NCBI RefSeq assembly: GCF_025399895.1
Contig: NZ_JAODUA010000004.1
Location: 310,001-374,000, forward strand
Origin: Streptomyces sp. ASQP_92
Lineage (GTDB): Bacteria > Actinomycetota > Actinomycetes > Streptomycetales > Streptomycetaceae
Length of the DNA stretch: 64,000 bases
Direction of reading: 5' to 3'
Shown: positions 52,218 through 60,685 of the stretch, piece after piece
Numbering within the stretch: position 1 is the stretch's first letter
Layout: each line of letters starts with the position of its first letter
Program-made: the position numbers and the translations under genes
Notes under the pieces: model-generated
What the model was told of the DNA's origin: nothing
What the model saw: only the letters and a program-made list of their open reading frames with translations
Databases searched by the model: none

Positions 52218-52841
52218 TCATCCGCGGGGACCGGCACCCGGGAACTGTGTGGCATCCGGATCGGAGGAGGACGGTTCGGCTTCCCTCGCGAACCCCGCCG
52301 GGCGGGAGCCGGCTGCACGGAGGACGCCGAACCACTGCTCGGCGCCGTATGCCTCGAACCGCTCCACCTCGGTGAACCCGAGTTTCGCCGCCAGGCGCAT
52401 CGAACGGACGTTGGCGGTCTGGGTGTAGAGCACCACCGGCTCACCCGGAAGCATACCGGCGAACCAGTCCAGTGCCGCGGCGCATGCTTCGGTGGCATAA
52501 CCGCGTCCCCATGTGTCCGGCAGGAACAGGTACCCGAGCTCGGTCTCCCCGGCCGCCAAGCGGTGCTTGGGACGCTCAAGGTCCTGGGGGTCGAGCTGGA
52601 TCGTGCCGATCGTCGTTCCGTCGAGCTCGACCACGAAGAAGCCCGGGCGCCTCCCGGGCACCTCGGGCACCTTGCGTTCGAGTTCGGCACGCGGCCGAGG
52701 GCCGCCGAGGTAAGTGCCCACCTCTGGCGAGGCGTTCAGCTCGATGACGGCCGCGCGGTCCCGGACCTCGGTCTCGCGGAGTACCAGCCGCTCGGTCCTG
52801 ATCGGGGCCGGTGGCCAGGGCAGGGATCTGTGCTGGGCCAT
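52218..52841 (-). CDS. GNAT family N-acetyltransferase (RimJ/RimL-like)
   Basis: Protein of 207 residues in the acetyltransferase_3 pattern: IRTERLVLRETEVRDRAAVIEL at the start, GYLFLPDTWGRGYATEA for acetyl-CoA binding, and VRSMRLAAKLGFTEVERF near the end. The Ser/Pro/Gly-rich C-terminal tail after about residue 180 is an extra. Members acetylate protein N-termini or small amines. ATG 52841 is chosen; TTG 52850 is 3 codons upstream in frame. Confidence 0.85.
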   Translation of the reverse strand: MAQHRSLPWPPAPIRTERLVLRETEVRDRAAVIELNASPEVGTYLGGPRPRAELERKVPEVPGRRPGFFVVELDGTTIGTIQLDPQDLERPKHRLAAGETELGYLFLPDTWGRGYATEACAAALDWFAGMLPGEPVVLYTQTANVRSMRLAAKLGFTEVERFEAYGAEQWFGVLRAAGSRPAGFAREAEPSSSDPDATQFPGAGPRG

Positions 52842-53105
52842 GCCGGCCAACCTAATGAACGGGTTCGGAAGCGATCAAGACTCGCCGGGGCCGGGGGCCC
52901 GTCGCGCCAACCCGGGCCACACCGCCCCAGCCCGCACCACGCCAACCCGGGCCCACCCAGCCCGCGCCGAACCAGGCGGAGGCAGCCGACCATCCGCCGC
53001 CTACCCAGACAGGCTCACCGCGACAGGGTGACGTGGAAGGACGTGCGGCCGGGGCGGCTGGTGACATCGACCTCTCGCGATGGCGGGCCGGGGTCCGTCG
53101 GCGCC

Positions 53106-54173
53106 CTAAATGCCGAAGTCGAAGGGGGTCTCTTCCGCAACACTCACCGGTTCCGAAACGTTGCGAACACCTGATGTGTCCAACTCCCAGGCTGTCCAGT
53201 CGAGTTCATCCAGATGTACGGGATCCGGGGCCCGCCCGCCCTTGCGCCCGGTTACGCGGCGGCGCCTACCCGGACCGCGCCGGACGCGCGAGGGGGTGAT
53301 TGACGGCGCCGGGGGTTCCAGACCCTTCGTGGCGAGGTCGGCTGCGGACGTCAACTCCACTTCCGGAGCGGGGTGTTGGGCGATACCGACGCAGTCTCGC
53401 ACCACGTCGACCAGCTCATGCAGACGGTGCACATGAATATGGTGCACGGCCTCGCCGACAATCCGGCTCGCGTCGTCCGCGAGGGCCAGGAAGGTGGGGT
53501 GGAAGGCGTACTTCCCCAGCTTGACCCCTGCCTCCAGCGTCTTGTCGCCGCGGGCCAGATCGGTGACGAGGGTGGCCGCCCAGCCGGCGGGCGCGGCGTT
53601 CGGAAGCATCAACCGCCCGAGCACGTCGATGGCGTCGGCCATCTGGACCTCGCCTGAATGCTGTACACCTGAATACTGGTCACCTGAATGCTGTGCACCT
53701 GACGGCCGCTCGCCGAGATGTCGTACGTCGAGTTGCTGTACGTCGGACCGGCCGCGCACGCCGAGGGGCCCGAGGTCGGCCGCCGCCCAGCTGTGCGCCC
53801 GCACGTGCAGGGCTAGTTTGAGGGAGTTGCGAACCAACTCCTCCTCGGCTGCGAGGCCGACGGGGCCAACGGGGCCAAGGGGTGCGCGTCCGGGCACGTC
53901 GGTCGGGCCGGATGCGGTGGGCGCGCTGTGCCCCATGGACGCGTGCGACTCCCCGGGCACGTGGGACTCCCCGGGCGCATGAAGCCCTACGGGCGAATCC
54001 ACTCCCGCCATCGCCCGTGTCTGCCCGACCAGCACCCCCAAGGCCCGGGCCTTTCGTTCCGGGTCCAGCGGATTTCGCCGCAGCTCCCGAGCCGCGTAAC
54101 GGGCGGCCCGCAGGACCGCGCGGGCCTGCCGGTCGAACTGCTCGGGCGTAACAGGCCACCGAGGTTTCCCCAT
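53106..54173 (-). CDS. Protein of unknown function with low-complexity linker
   Basis: Protein of 355 residues. The N-terminus (GKPRWPVTPEQFDRQARAVLRAARYAARELRRNPLDPERKA) and the central/C-terminal part (MADAIDVLGRLMLPNAAPAGWAATLVTDLARGD, FHPTFLALADDASRIVGEAVHHIHVHRLHELVDVVRDCVG) look folded and helical. Between them lies a linker built of short tandem repeats (GESHVPGESHAS, GPVGPVGL, AQHSGDQYSGVQHSG). The tail is basic then acidic. No family is recognised. ATG 54173 is preferred; GTG 54182 is possible. The linker probably expanded by slippage. Confidence 0.65.
   Translation of the reverse strand: MGKPRWPVTPEQFDRQARAVLRAARYAARELRRNPLDPERKARALGVLVGQTRAMAGVDSPVGLHAPGESHVPGESHASMGHSAPTASGPTDVPGRAPLGPVGPVGLAAEEELVRNSLKLALHVRAHSWAAADLGPLGVRGRSDVQQLDVRHLGERPSGAQHSGDQYSGVQHSGEVQMADAIDVLGRLMLPNAAPAGWAATLVTDLARGDKTLEAGVKLGKYAFHPTFLALADDASRIVGEAVHHIHVHRLHELVDVVRDCVGIAQHPAPEVELTSAADLATKGLEPPAPSITPSRVRRGPGRRRRVTGRKGGRAPDPVHLDELDWTAWELDTSGVRNVSEPVSVAEETPFDFGI
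53651..53695. repeat. 15-bp tandem repeat in a coding linker
   Basis: Three near-identical 15-bp units (c(g/a)cctgaat(g/a)ctg...) plus a fading fourth encode, on the minus strand, five-residue units of the type (A/D/V)Q(H/Y)SG. It stays in frame and lies in the unstructured linker of the unknown protein. Confidence 0.85.
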
Positions 54174-54532
54174 ACGGTCATGCACGCCGCTCCCCCTCCC
54201 AGGCCCACCCGGACGGCAAGCGGGACGGGCCAATAGCCCCAGAATGCCCCGAACCGAGCCAGTGGGTCCAGGCACGGAACGACCTCGCTACGGCAGCGAG
54301 GCAGCGGCCCGAGGGCCGGACGCGGGCCGCGATGGACCCCTCACGCGAGACCCGATTGATCCTTCCTCCGCCCCCGCGTCCCGCGGCGGCGGGCCCGGCC
54401 CGTCCGTCCCAGGTGGGTGCCGGCAACGCGGGGACCAAACCGCATGCCCGGCCAAGATTTCCGTAAACAGGCAGGTCGTAGCCGTGTGGTCGGGGCGCGG
54501 CAGGGCATTCGATGGCTCGGAGGTTGATAACT
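54174..54532. other. Intergenic region without recognised gene
   Basis: Divergent spacer of 359 bp. It is GC-rich with a proline/arginine-like codon pattern in all frames and no conserved sequence. GGAGG at 54519-54523 serves the small hydrophobic protein. The AT-richer stretch 54450-54480 (aagatttccgtaaac) may hold its promoter. Confidence 0.45.
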
Positions 54533-54694
54533 ATGGTTCCCCTGCTTCTCGTTCTTCTCCTGGCTCTGATCCTCTTCGGCGCGGGCTTCGCGCTGAAGGC
54601 CCTGTGGTGGATCGCCGTCATCGTGCTCGTCGTCTGGCTCGTCGGGTTCATCGCCCGCCCGAAGTCAGGCAGCGCACGCTGGTACCGCTGGTAG
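54533..54694 (+). CDS. Small hydrophobic membrane protein
   Basis: Protein of 53 residues, almost entirely hydrophobic: PLLLVLLLALILFGAGFALKALWWIAVIVLVVWLVGF, then a short basic tail ending RWYRW. This is a familiar single- or double-helix 'hydrophobic protein' of Streptomyces with no known role. ATG 54533 has GGAGG 9 bp upstream; an earlier in-frame ATG (54512) is less likely. A strong terminator follows 22 bp after the stop, which supports expression as an independent small gene. Confidence 0.8.
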   Translation: MVPLLLVLLLALILFGAGFALKALWWIAVIVLVVWLVGFIARPKSGSARWYRW

Positions 54695-54716
54695 ACGCCG
54701 GCTACGTACCCATACG

Positions 54717-54761
54717 CAGGTGGGCTCCCCGCCCGAGTGGTTGAGGCGGGGAGCCCACCTG
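54717..54761 (+). terminator. Strong terminator after the small hydrophobic protein gene
   Basis: A 17-bp perfect stem, CAGGTGGGCTCCCCGCC against GGCGGGGAGCCCACCTG, closes an 11-nt loop starting 22 bp after the stop codon. It would also block read-through toward the copper-type promoter that follows. Confidence 0.85.
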
Positions 54762-54831
54762 TGTCATGTCCAGCCGACCACCAACGCCCCACGACTACCC
54801 CGACGACTTGTCCGCCCGCCCTGGAAACATC

Positions 54832-54861
54832 GTGACGCGATACCCCCCAGGGGTATATAGT
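54832..54861 (+). promoter_or_regulatory. Promoter with embedded CsoR-type copper operator
   Basis: ATACCCC-CCA-GGGGTAT at 54840-54856 is a perfect 7-3-7 inverted repeat with the G/C-tract and ATA/TAT ends typical of CsoR operators. It fills the spacer between a -35-like GTGACG (54832-54837) and a -10 TATAGT (54856-54861), spacing 18. A bound CsoR tetramer would block RNA polymerase until released by Cu(I). No csoR gene lies in the window. The operator pattern is seen; the regulator is inferred. Confidence 0.7.
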
Positions 54862-54905
54862 CCGTGGTGTGGGGCGGGGAACGGACCCCACTGACGGGAT
54901 TGGGG

Positions 54906-55442
54906 ATGAAGGTCATGGACCACGGCACGCATCACGCCGGCACCGCGCACGACCACGCCGCGCACCAGCACGCGGGGCATGGCGAACACGACCACGCCGG
55001 GCACGGCGGAACGTCCTGGAGGATGGCGGCGCAGGCCACCGTGCACTGCCTGACCGGGTGCGCCATCGGCGAGATCCTCGGCATGGCCGTCGGTACCGCC
55101 CTCATGTGGGGCAACGCCGCCACCATGGTCCTGGCGATCATCCTGGCGTTCGTCTTCGGCTACTCCCTCACCCTGTTCGGGATCCGCAGGGCGGGCCTGG
55201 ACTTCAAGACCGCGATCAAGGTCGCGCTCGCCGCGGACACCGTCTCCATCGTGGTGATGGAACTGGTGGACAACGGCATCATCGCCCTCGTCCCCGGCGC
55301 GATGGACGCCCATCTCGACGAGACGCTGTTCTGGACCTCGCTGCTCGGCGGATTCGTCATCGCCTTCCTGATCACCACCCCGGTCAACAAGTGGATGATC
55401 GGCCGGGGCAAGGGCCACGCCGCCGTACACGCCTACCACTGA
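54906..55442 (+). CDS. DUF4396 membrane protein with His-rich N-terminus (probable copper-responsive)
   Basis: Protein of 178 residues. Residues about 4-45 are packed with His (HGTHHAGTAHDHAAHQHAGHGEHDHAGHGG is abbreviated here as repeated HxH and HxxH). Four hydrophobic segments follow, with a Cys pair in the first (TVHCLTGCAIGEILGMAVG) and acidic and Asn residues in helices three and four. The DUF4396 family has no proven function; the His-rich tail and the CsoR-type operator just upstream point to copper binding or transport. ATG 54906 is chosen; ATG 54915 is possible. A 15-bp terminator follows the stop. Confidence 0.8.
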   Translation: MKVMDHGTHHAGTAHDHAAHQHAGHGEHDHAGHGGTSWRMAAQATVHCLTGCAIGEILGMAVGTALMWGNAATMVLAIILAFVFGYSLTLFGIRRAGLDFKTAIKVALAADTVSIVVMELVDNGIIALVPGAMDAHLDETLFWTSLLGGFVIAFLITTPVNKWMIGRGKGHAAVHAYH

Positions 55443-55462
55443 CGCCACCGCCATCAACGGCT

Positions 55463-55502
55463 CGGCCGGGGCGCCCCTGTGACAGCGGGGGCGCCCCGGC
55501 CG
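55463..55502 (+). terminator. Terminator after the DUF4396 gene
   Basis: A 15-bp perfect stem (CGGCCGGGGCGCCCC with GGGGCGCCCCGGCCG) around a 10-nt loop, 20 bp after the stop codon. It lies between convergent genes and could also serve the LysE gene. Confidence 0.8.
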
Positions 55503-55603
55503 CGTCTACTGGCGCGTCCTCAGGGTCCGGAAGGGACCCCTGAAGGGTCCGGAACGTTTCCGAGCGGAGGCCGTCGACGACACCTGCCGGCAACACCACG
55601 ACA

Positions 55604-56317
55604 TCAGGCGGTCGCCGCGACGCCGATGCCGATCGCGATGAACAACCAGCCGGTTGCCAGTTCCCGGCGTCGGCGGAACGCGGGGCGGTCCAGGAGGGCG
55701 CGCAAGCGTGTGGCCATGGCGACCAGGGCAAACCAGTAGCCGACACCCATGAGGATGTCCAAGGTGCCGAGGAGGAAGATCTGCCGACTCCTCGACCCGC
55801 TCCCGTTGACGAACTGCGGCAAGACGCTGAGGAAGAACAGCGCCGCTTTGGGATTGAGCACATTGGTGAGCAGGCCCTGACGGAAGCCGGACCACCAACG
55901 GCCTCGGGCCGGGGCTGCGTTCGTGGACTCCTCCCGCCCGCAGGCTGGGGCTGCGTTCGCGGACTCCTCCCACCCCGGACGCTTGGTCAGGCAGACCGAG
56001 GGCGCTCCCCCGGCGGAACGCCGACGGGCGGCGGCCCGGCGTGCGGCCAGTACGGCCCGGACGCCGAGGTGGACCAGATAGGCCGCGCCGAGCAGCTTGA
56101 TGGCGTCGTACGCCACGGGTGAGCGCGCGGCGATGAGCGAAAGGCCGGTCGCGGCGGCGAGCATGTGCACGCACAGTCCGGCCTGAGCGCCGAGGCCGGC
56201 GGCCCGGCCCTTCGCCGGGTGTTCGGTCGCCGACCGGAGCACCACGAGGAAGTCCGGCCCGGGCACGACGTACGCCGCCAGCACCACACCGAGGAATCCG
56301 ACGAGGTCGACCGTCAT
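55604..56317 (-). CDS. LysE family translocator
   Basis: Membrane protein of 237 residues with six helices. The family start is LGVVLAAYVVPGPDFLVVLRSA with the conserved PGPD. A later conserved stretch is NPKAALFFLSVLPQFV. LysE/RhtB proteins export amino acids or related small molecules. The loop between the two halves contains an extra, imperfect duplication of about 12 residues (EESANAAPACGR / EESTNAAPARGR) not expected in the family. ATG 56317 has GGAGAG upstream. Confidence 0.87.
   Translation of the reverse strand: MTVDLVGFLGVVLAAYVVPGPDFLVVLRSATEHPAKGRAAGLGAQAGLCVHMLAAATGLSLIAARSPVAYDAIKLLGAAYLVHLGVRAVLAARRAAARRRSAGGAPSVCLTKRPGWEESANAAPACGREESTNAAPARGRWWSGFRQGLLTNVLNPKAALFFLSVLPQFVNGSGSRSRQIFLLGTLDILMGVGYWFALVAMATRLRALLDRPAFRRRRELATGWLFIAIGIGVAATA
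55911..55976. repeat. Duplicated 30-bp unit (36-bp period) inside the LysE gene
   Basis: Copies at 55911-55940 and 55947-55976 begin ggggctgcgttcg and differ by a few bases. The period of 36 bp keeps the reading frame and adds 12 residues to a cytoplasmic loop. Confidence 0.8.
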
Positions 56318-56529
56318 CCGCTCTCCGTCCGTTCATCCCCTCAACGACCGTCCACAGCAAGCCAGTTCACCCAGGGGGCGAGGCGAGCGGTGCAGACGTC
56401 GCTCCGGCACCGGCCCCTCACGCCTGCCCCGCCACACGCGATCCGAACCCGGACCGGCGGTGAACGTCGAGGAGGCATGGACCAGACGGAGATCGGCCGC
56501 TACTGCCACAAAACACCCTCATACGTCAC

Positions 56530-56583
56530 GTCGTCCAATAGACGACAAGGGGGTTTGTCATCCATTGGATGACGTGCTACAAC
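56530..56583 (+). promoter_or_regulatory. Heat-shock promoter with two RheA-like operators
   Basis: TGTCATC-CATTG-GATGACG at 56556-56574 matches the RheA operator described for Streptomyces hsp18 (TGTCATC-N5-GATGACA) at all but the final base. A variant copy, GTCGTC-CAATA-GACGAC, lies 26 bp upstream at 56530-56546. The first operator overlaps a -35 TTGTCA (56555-56560) paired with -10 TACAAC (56578-56583), spacer 17. Repression by a RheA-like protein with release on heating is inferred; no rheA gene is visible here. Confidence 0.75.
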
Positions 56584-56639
56584 GGTGGCAGTGAAGCGCA
56601 TTGGCGGGTCCAACCCAAGCCTTCTGGAGGTGTTTCGCG

Positions 56640-57071
56640 ATGTTGATGCGCACTGACCCCTTCCGTGAACTCGACCGGCTCGCCCAGCAGTTGACCGGTG
56701 CAGGCACCTGGACGCGCCCCTCGGCGATGGCGATGGACGCCTACCGGGAGGGCGACGAGTACGTGGTGGCCTTCGATCTTCCAGGCGTCAGCGCGGACGC
56801 GATCGACATCGACGTCGAGCGGAACATGCTGACCGTCAAGGCCGAGCGCCGCCCCGTGACCAAGTCGGACGACGCCCAGATAGAGCTCTCCGAACGGCCG
56901 CTGGGCGTGTTCTCCCGCCAGCTCGTGCTGGCCGACACCCTCGACACGGAGCGGATCGAGGCCGACTACGACGCGGGCGTCCTCACCCTGCGCATCCCGA
57001 TCGCCGAACGGGCCAAGCCCCGCAAGATCTCCGTCGGCGGAGAGTCCACCCGCAAGGAGATCTCCGGCTGA
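56640..57071 (+). CDS. Small heat-shock protein Hsp20 (Hsp18-type)
   Basis: Holdase chaperone of 143 residues. A short N-terminus ([19 protein letters not shown]) precedes the alpha-crystallin domain (about 38-125: [29 protein letters not shown] to [20 protein letters not shown]). Hsp20 oligomers bind unfolded proteins without ATP. ATG 56640 has GGAGG 9 bp upstream. It is expressed from the operator-covered promoter at 56555-56583. A DUF2267 gene follows after 172 bp. Confidence 0.92.
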   Translation: MLMRTDPFRELDRLAQQLTGAGTWTRPSAMAMDAYREGDEYVVAFDLPGVSADAIDIDVERNMLTVKAERRPVTKSDDAQIELSERPLGVFSRQLVLADTLDTERIEADYDAGVLTLRIPIAERAKPRKISVGGESTRKEISG

Positions 57072-57243
57072 ACCAGCCATCCCGGGAAGCACGCCGGAGA
57101 GATCCCGGGGGTCACGCGAGGGCGCGGGGCGGGCACCTGGTCTCCGCCCGGCCCGTCCCGCACCCCTCGGACCGGGAGAACCCCGGAACCCCGGATGGAT
57201 CGCGCAACGAGAGAGCGAAGAGAACATCGGGCCCGGAGAGGCG

Positions 57244-57648
57244 GTGGCTGGTGTGACCCTGCGATGGGAGGCGTTCCTCGACCAGGTCAAGGAACGCGGC
57301 GATTACAAGAGCGTTCAGGAAGCGGACCGCGCGGCCCGTGTCGTTCTCGCCCTGCTCGGCGCCCACCTGGTCGGCAGCGTACGGGCCGAGCTGGCAGCAC
57401 GTCTGCCGGAAACCTTCGCCCTGATCCTCCTCAACCCGCTGCAAAGTGCCGAACCGCTCTCACCGGAGCGCTTCGTACGGGCCACCGCGGCCTGGATCGA
57501 GGGGGCCACCGAAGCAACCGCGGCCTGGGACGTCAGCGCCGTGCTCAGCACCGCGGCCGACGCGGCGGGCGATGCGCTGATGCAACAGATCCTGCTCCAG
57601 CTCCCCGCCGGGTACGACCTCCTCTTCGGCCGCCCCCAGCGGACCTGA
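57244..57648 (+). CDS. DUF2267 domain-containing protein
   Basis: Protein of 134 residues, a single helical DUF2267 domain: FLDQVKERGDYKSVQEADRAARVVLALLGAHLVGSVRAELAARLPETF, then a second similar half (FVRATAAWIEGA, AGDALMQQILLQLPAGYDLLF). Relatives lie with heat-shock or CBS-domain genes in Streptomyces; function unknown. GTG 57244 is used; GTG 57253 is possible. It may be read through from the Hsp20 promoter. Confidence 0.8.
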   Translation: MAGVTLRWEAFLDQVKERGDYKSVQEADRAARVVLALLGAHLVGSVRAELAARLPETFALILLNPLQSAEPLSPERFVRATAAWIEGATEATAAWDVSAVLSTAADAAGDALMQQILLQLPAGYDLLFGRPQRT

Positions 57649-57693
57649 CGACATCGCGCCTATCCGAGCGGCACCGACGATCGACGAGAGCGG

Positions 57694-58869
57694 TCAGTCA
57701 CGCGGGGTGCTGCCGTGCCAGTCCAGTATGACGACGGTGGCGTCGTCCTTGAGGTTGCCTCGGCAGGCGTCCAGTACCGCCGACGTCAGGACGCGCACGG
57801 CCTCCCGGGGGTGGGAGGACCGGGTGTCGCGTACCAGGGAGGGCAGATCGACGGCTGCGGCGCCACGTTCCTGCATGCCGTCGGTGAGCAGGATCAGACG
57901 ATCACCCGGGTGCAGTCGCAGGTTCTGGAGCTGGTACGAGGTGGGCGCCGCCACGCCGAACGGCAGGTTCACGGCGAGCTCGACCTCCTCGGCCTCGGAA
58001 GCACCCGCCCTCAGGCGCAGGGGCCAGGGGTGTCCCGCGTTGACCAGTTCGCACATGCCCGTCTCCAGGCGGACGCAGAGCAGTTGTCCGGTGGCCAGGC
58101 CGCGACCGCTGGCCAGCAGGGCTTCGTGGGCGCGCTGAGCCTGGTGGAGGGCGTCGCAGCCGGTTCGGCGAGAGCCGCGCAGCGCGGCTGTGACCAGCGT
58201 GGCCAGGAGGGCGGAATCGGTGTCGTGCCCCATGGCGTCGGTGATGGACAGGTGCAGCGTGTCCCGGTCCAGCGTGTAGTCGTAGGTGTCGCCACCGATG
58301 TCGTCGGCCGGGACCAGCCCTGCGGCCAGGGTGAACTGAGGGGCCTCGCAGCAGGAGGCCGACGGGAGCAGCTGGTGCTGGATCTCGGCGGCCAGGCTGG
58401 TCCGGGTGGTGCGCCGCCCCACGTGATAGAGGTCGGTGAAGCGGCGGTCCGTCACGATGATGTACGCCAGCGCGTGCGCCGCCTCGCTGATCTGTCCGAG
58501 CACGGCGTCGTCGGCGTACTGCAAGGTCACTTCCAGCACACCGATGCAGTCGCCGCGATTGGTCACCGGCGAGATCACGCGTCGGCCGCCCTGGCCGTCC
58601 GGTTCCACGTGCTGGCGCTGCCGACGCAGCACGGTCTCGTAGACGCTGCCTTGCAGATCGAGTTGCTCGGCGGGGTCCGCCCACCCTCCCTCGGCGGGCG
58701 CGCTCAGGCGCAGCAGCCGCTGCCCCACGAGGTCGACGAACAGGAATGCCACACATTCCGCGCCGAAGCGCTTGCGCAGGTCGTGGGCGATGACGCCGAC
58801 CGACTCCCCGGGCGGCGCGGATTCCGCAGCTGCCAGAAGCTCGCCCAGTTCCAGATCTCTACCACCCAT
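57694..58869 (-). CDS. GAF-PP2C (SpoIIE-type) serine phosphatase
   Basis: Protein of 391 residues. A GAF-like N-terminal domain (about 25-160: [21 protein letters not shown]) precedes a PP2C/SpoIIE phosphatase domain from about 170, with [25 protein letters not shown] near 192-216 and [10 protein letters not shown] near the end supplying metal-binding Asp residues. Such proteins dephosphorylate anti-anti-sigma factors in stress responses. No kinase or STAS partner is adjacent. ATG 58869 has GGGAGG 5 bp upstream. Confidence 0.88.
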   Translation of the reverse strand: MGGRDLELGELLAAAESAPPGESVGVIAHDLRKRFGAECVAFLFVDLVGQRLLRLSAPAEGGWADPAEQLDLQGSVYETVLRRQRQHVEPDGQGGRRVISPVTNRGDCIGVLEVTLQYADDAVLGQISEAAHALAYIIVTDRRFTDLYHVGRRTTRTSLAAEIQHQLLPSASCCEAPQFTLAAGLVPADDIGGDTYDYTLDRDTLHLSITDAMGHDTDSALLATLVTAALRGSRRTGCDALHQAQRAHEALLASGRGLATGQLLCVRLETGMCELVNAGHPWPLRLRAGASEAEEVELAVNLPFGVAAPTSYQLQNLRLHPGDRLILLTDGMQERGAAAVDLPSLVRDTRSSHPREAVRVLTSAVLDACRGNLKDDATVVILDWHGSTPRD

Positions 58870-59203
58870 GGCAACCTCCCATCACCTGTCGCCTCTCATT
58901 CCCCGGGATTCGCCGACCTCACCCCGCAAGTCCGCGACTCCCTGATCAGGTGCCCTTTTCAAATGAGGTTGACCGGCGTGGATCCTGTGTGGCAGGGCTG
59001 CGGCCTCGTTGCGTCAACTCTGATCACGGGCACGGCAGTTGGAGACCATGCGGGATGCGGTTGGGTTCACCGTAGGCGACGATGACCAAGAGGCCGGTGA
59101 CCAGCGACCGGGACCGGCGGCCGGTGACTGGCGGCGGTGGCCGGCGGCCAGCGGCCCGGCGGTCGGTGGTCGGTGGCCAGCGTGGTGGTCGTCGCGGTGG
59201 GCG
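58870..59203. other. Intergenic region, GC-rich reiterated sequence
   Basis: No credible gene in 334 bp. The 3' half (about 59085-59195) is a reiteration of ccgg/ggtgg/ccagcg motifs, with several partial inverted repeats that may serve as termination for arsC. The 5' half (58880-58990) should contain the phosphatase promoter. Confidence 0.4.
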
Positions 59204-59698
59204 TCAGGCCGTGGACTCGACCCCGAGTTCCGTGAGCAAGGCCCGGACGCGTTGCTCGATCCGGTCGCGAATCGGGCGGACGGCGGCCACACCCTGTCCC
59301 GCCGGGTCGGCCAGCTTCCAGTCGAGGTACCGCTTGCCGGGGAAGACCGGGCAGGCGTCGCCGCAGCCCATGGTGATCACCAGGTCGGACGCACGCACCG
59401 CCTCGGTGGTCAGCGCCTTCGGCACTTCGGCGGAAATGTCGATGCCGGTCTCCCGCATGGCCTCGACCACAGCGGGGTTCACGGCGTCGGCCGGGGCGGA
59501 ACCGGCCGAGCGGGCCACGACCCGGGCCCCGCCGAGGTGGGCGAGGAAGGCGGCGGCCATCTGCGAGCGGCCGGCGTTGTGCACACAGACGAACAGCACG
59601 GACGGCACGCGGACGGATGGGGGCGAGGCGGAGGGGACTGAGACGGACCGGGCTGGGGCGGACGGGCCTGGGGCGGTCGGGCCTGAGGGAGTGCTCAC
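59204..59698 (-). CDS. arsC: Arsenate reductase, low-molecular-weight phosphatase type
   Basis: Protein of 164 residues. A Ser/Pro-rich N-terminal extension (about 1-32, APGPSAPARSVSVPSASPPS) precedes the LMW-PTP fold: VLFVCVHNAGRSQMAAAF with the CxxxxGRS P-loop near residue 38, GSAPADAVNPAVVEAM, and the later VITMGCGDACPVFPGK containing Cys residues. This is the ArsC class that reduces arsenate with thioredoxin or mycothiol. The extension is unusual and may be a mis-set start, but downstream starts would lose little else. It lies 213 bp downstream of the aquaporin gene. Confidence 0.88.
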   Translation of the reverse strand: MSTPSGPTAPGPSAPARSVSVPSASPPSVRVPSVLFVCVHNAGRSQMAAAFLAHLGGARVVARSAGSAPADAVNPAVVEAMRETGIDISAEVPKALTTEAVRASDLVITMGCGDACPVFPGKRYLDWKLADPAGQGVAAVRPIRDRIEQRVRALLTELGVESTA

Positions 59699-59911
59699 GA
59701 GTCGCTCTCGAGTTCTTCGTTGGCGCAGGTGCGCGGATGGGCAGGTGGCAGGTGGGCATGGGCAGGTGGGCGGGTGGGCTGCGCACCTACGGGACGTGGG
59801 GGTACAGGGCGGCGCGGCAGGTACGCGAAGGTGGCGGAAGTGCGCGTCGTACGACCGGAGGTGCCGGGACCGACGGGCCCGCGGATACGGGCGCGGCGGA
59901 CCGGAGGCGGC

Positions 59912-60685
59912 TCAGCGGTCGGAGGCGACCAGATCGTCCTCACGCTCGTGACCGTCGTGGGGAACCTGGGGAACCACCACCTCACCCTCCCCCATGTCAG
60001 GGGCGTGTCGGCCGAACAGGACGGCGACCAAGCCCAACCCAACGACAAGACCGACGAGTTGGGCACCGACGAACGGAAGCACGGAGCCCGGGGCTATGCC
60101 GGCGAAGGTGTCGCTGAACATGCGGCCGACCGTGACAGCGGGGTTCGCGAAGCTGGTCGAAGACGTGAACCAGTACGCCGCGCCGATATAGGCGGCGACC
60201 GCGACCGGCGCGACATGTGCGCGGCCGGTGCGGGCCAGGCCGAAGATCAGCAGGACGAGCCCGGCGGTCGCCACCACCTCACCGAGCCACAGATGCGGAG
60301 CCCATCGATCATGGGTGGACCAGGCGACGAGGCGCTCGGCGAACATGGCGTCGGCCAGCACCGCGCCGCCGATCGCCCCGGCGGTCTGGGCGCAGACGTA
60401 GGCGCCGACCTCGCGCACAGTGAGACGCTCCCCCGACCGGCGTCCGCTCCACCAGGCCGCCAGGGTGACCGCCGGATTGAAGTGGGCGCCGGAGACCGGG
60501 CCGAGCAGGGTGATCAGCACGCCCAGTCCGAAGACGGTGGCCAGGGAGTTGGCCAGAAGCTGCACTCCGATGTCCTGGGAGAGCTTGGCGGCCTGGATGC
60601 CCGAGCCGACCACCACCGTCACCAGGGCGCCGGTCCCCGCGAACTCGGCCGCCGCGCGGCGGACCAGCGGAGCCGCCGCGGTCAT
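59912..60685 (-). CDS. MIP/aquaporin family channel in the ars locus
   Basis: Membrane protein of 257 residues with six helices and two NPA motifs (HFNPAVTLAAWW and SFANPAVTVGR). In an operon beginning with arsR and followed by arsC, it is probably an arsenite or trivalent metalloid channel, as with AqpS of Sinorhizobium meliloti. No arsB or acr3 pump is visible. The start ATG overlaps the arsR stop (ATGA). The acidic, hydrophilic C-terminus (about 35 residues) is extra. Confidence 0.87.
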   Translation of the reverse strand: MTAAAPLVRRAAAEFAGTGALVTVVVGSGIQAAKLSQDIGVQLLANSLATVFGLGVLITLLGPVSGAHFNPAVTLAAWWSGRRSGERLTVREVGAYVCAQTAGAIGGAVLADAMFAERLVAWSTHDRWAPHLWLGEVVATAGLVLLIFGLARTGRAHVAPVAVAAYIGAAYWFTSSTSFANPAVTVGRMFSDTFAGIAPGSVLPFVGAQLVGLVVGLGLVAVLFGRHAPDMGEGEVVVPQVPHDGHEREDDLVASDR

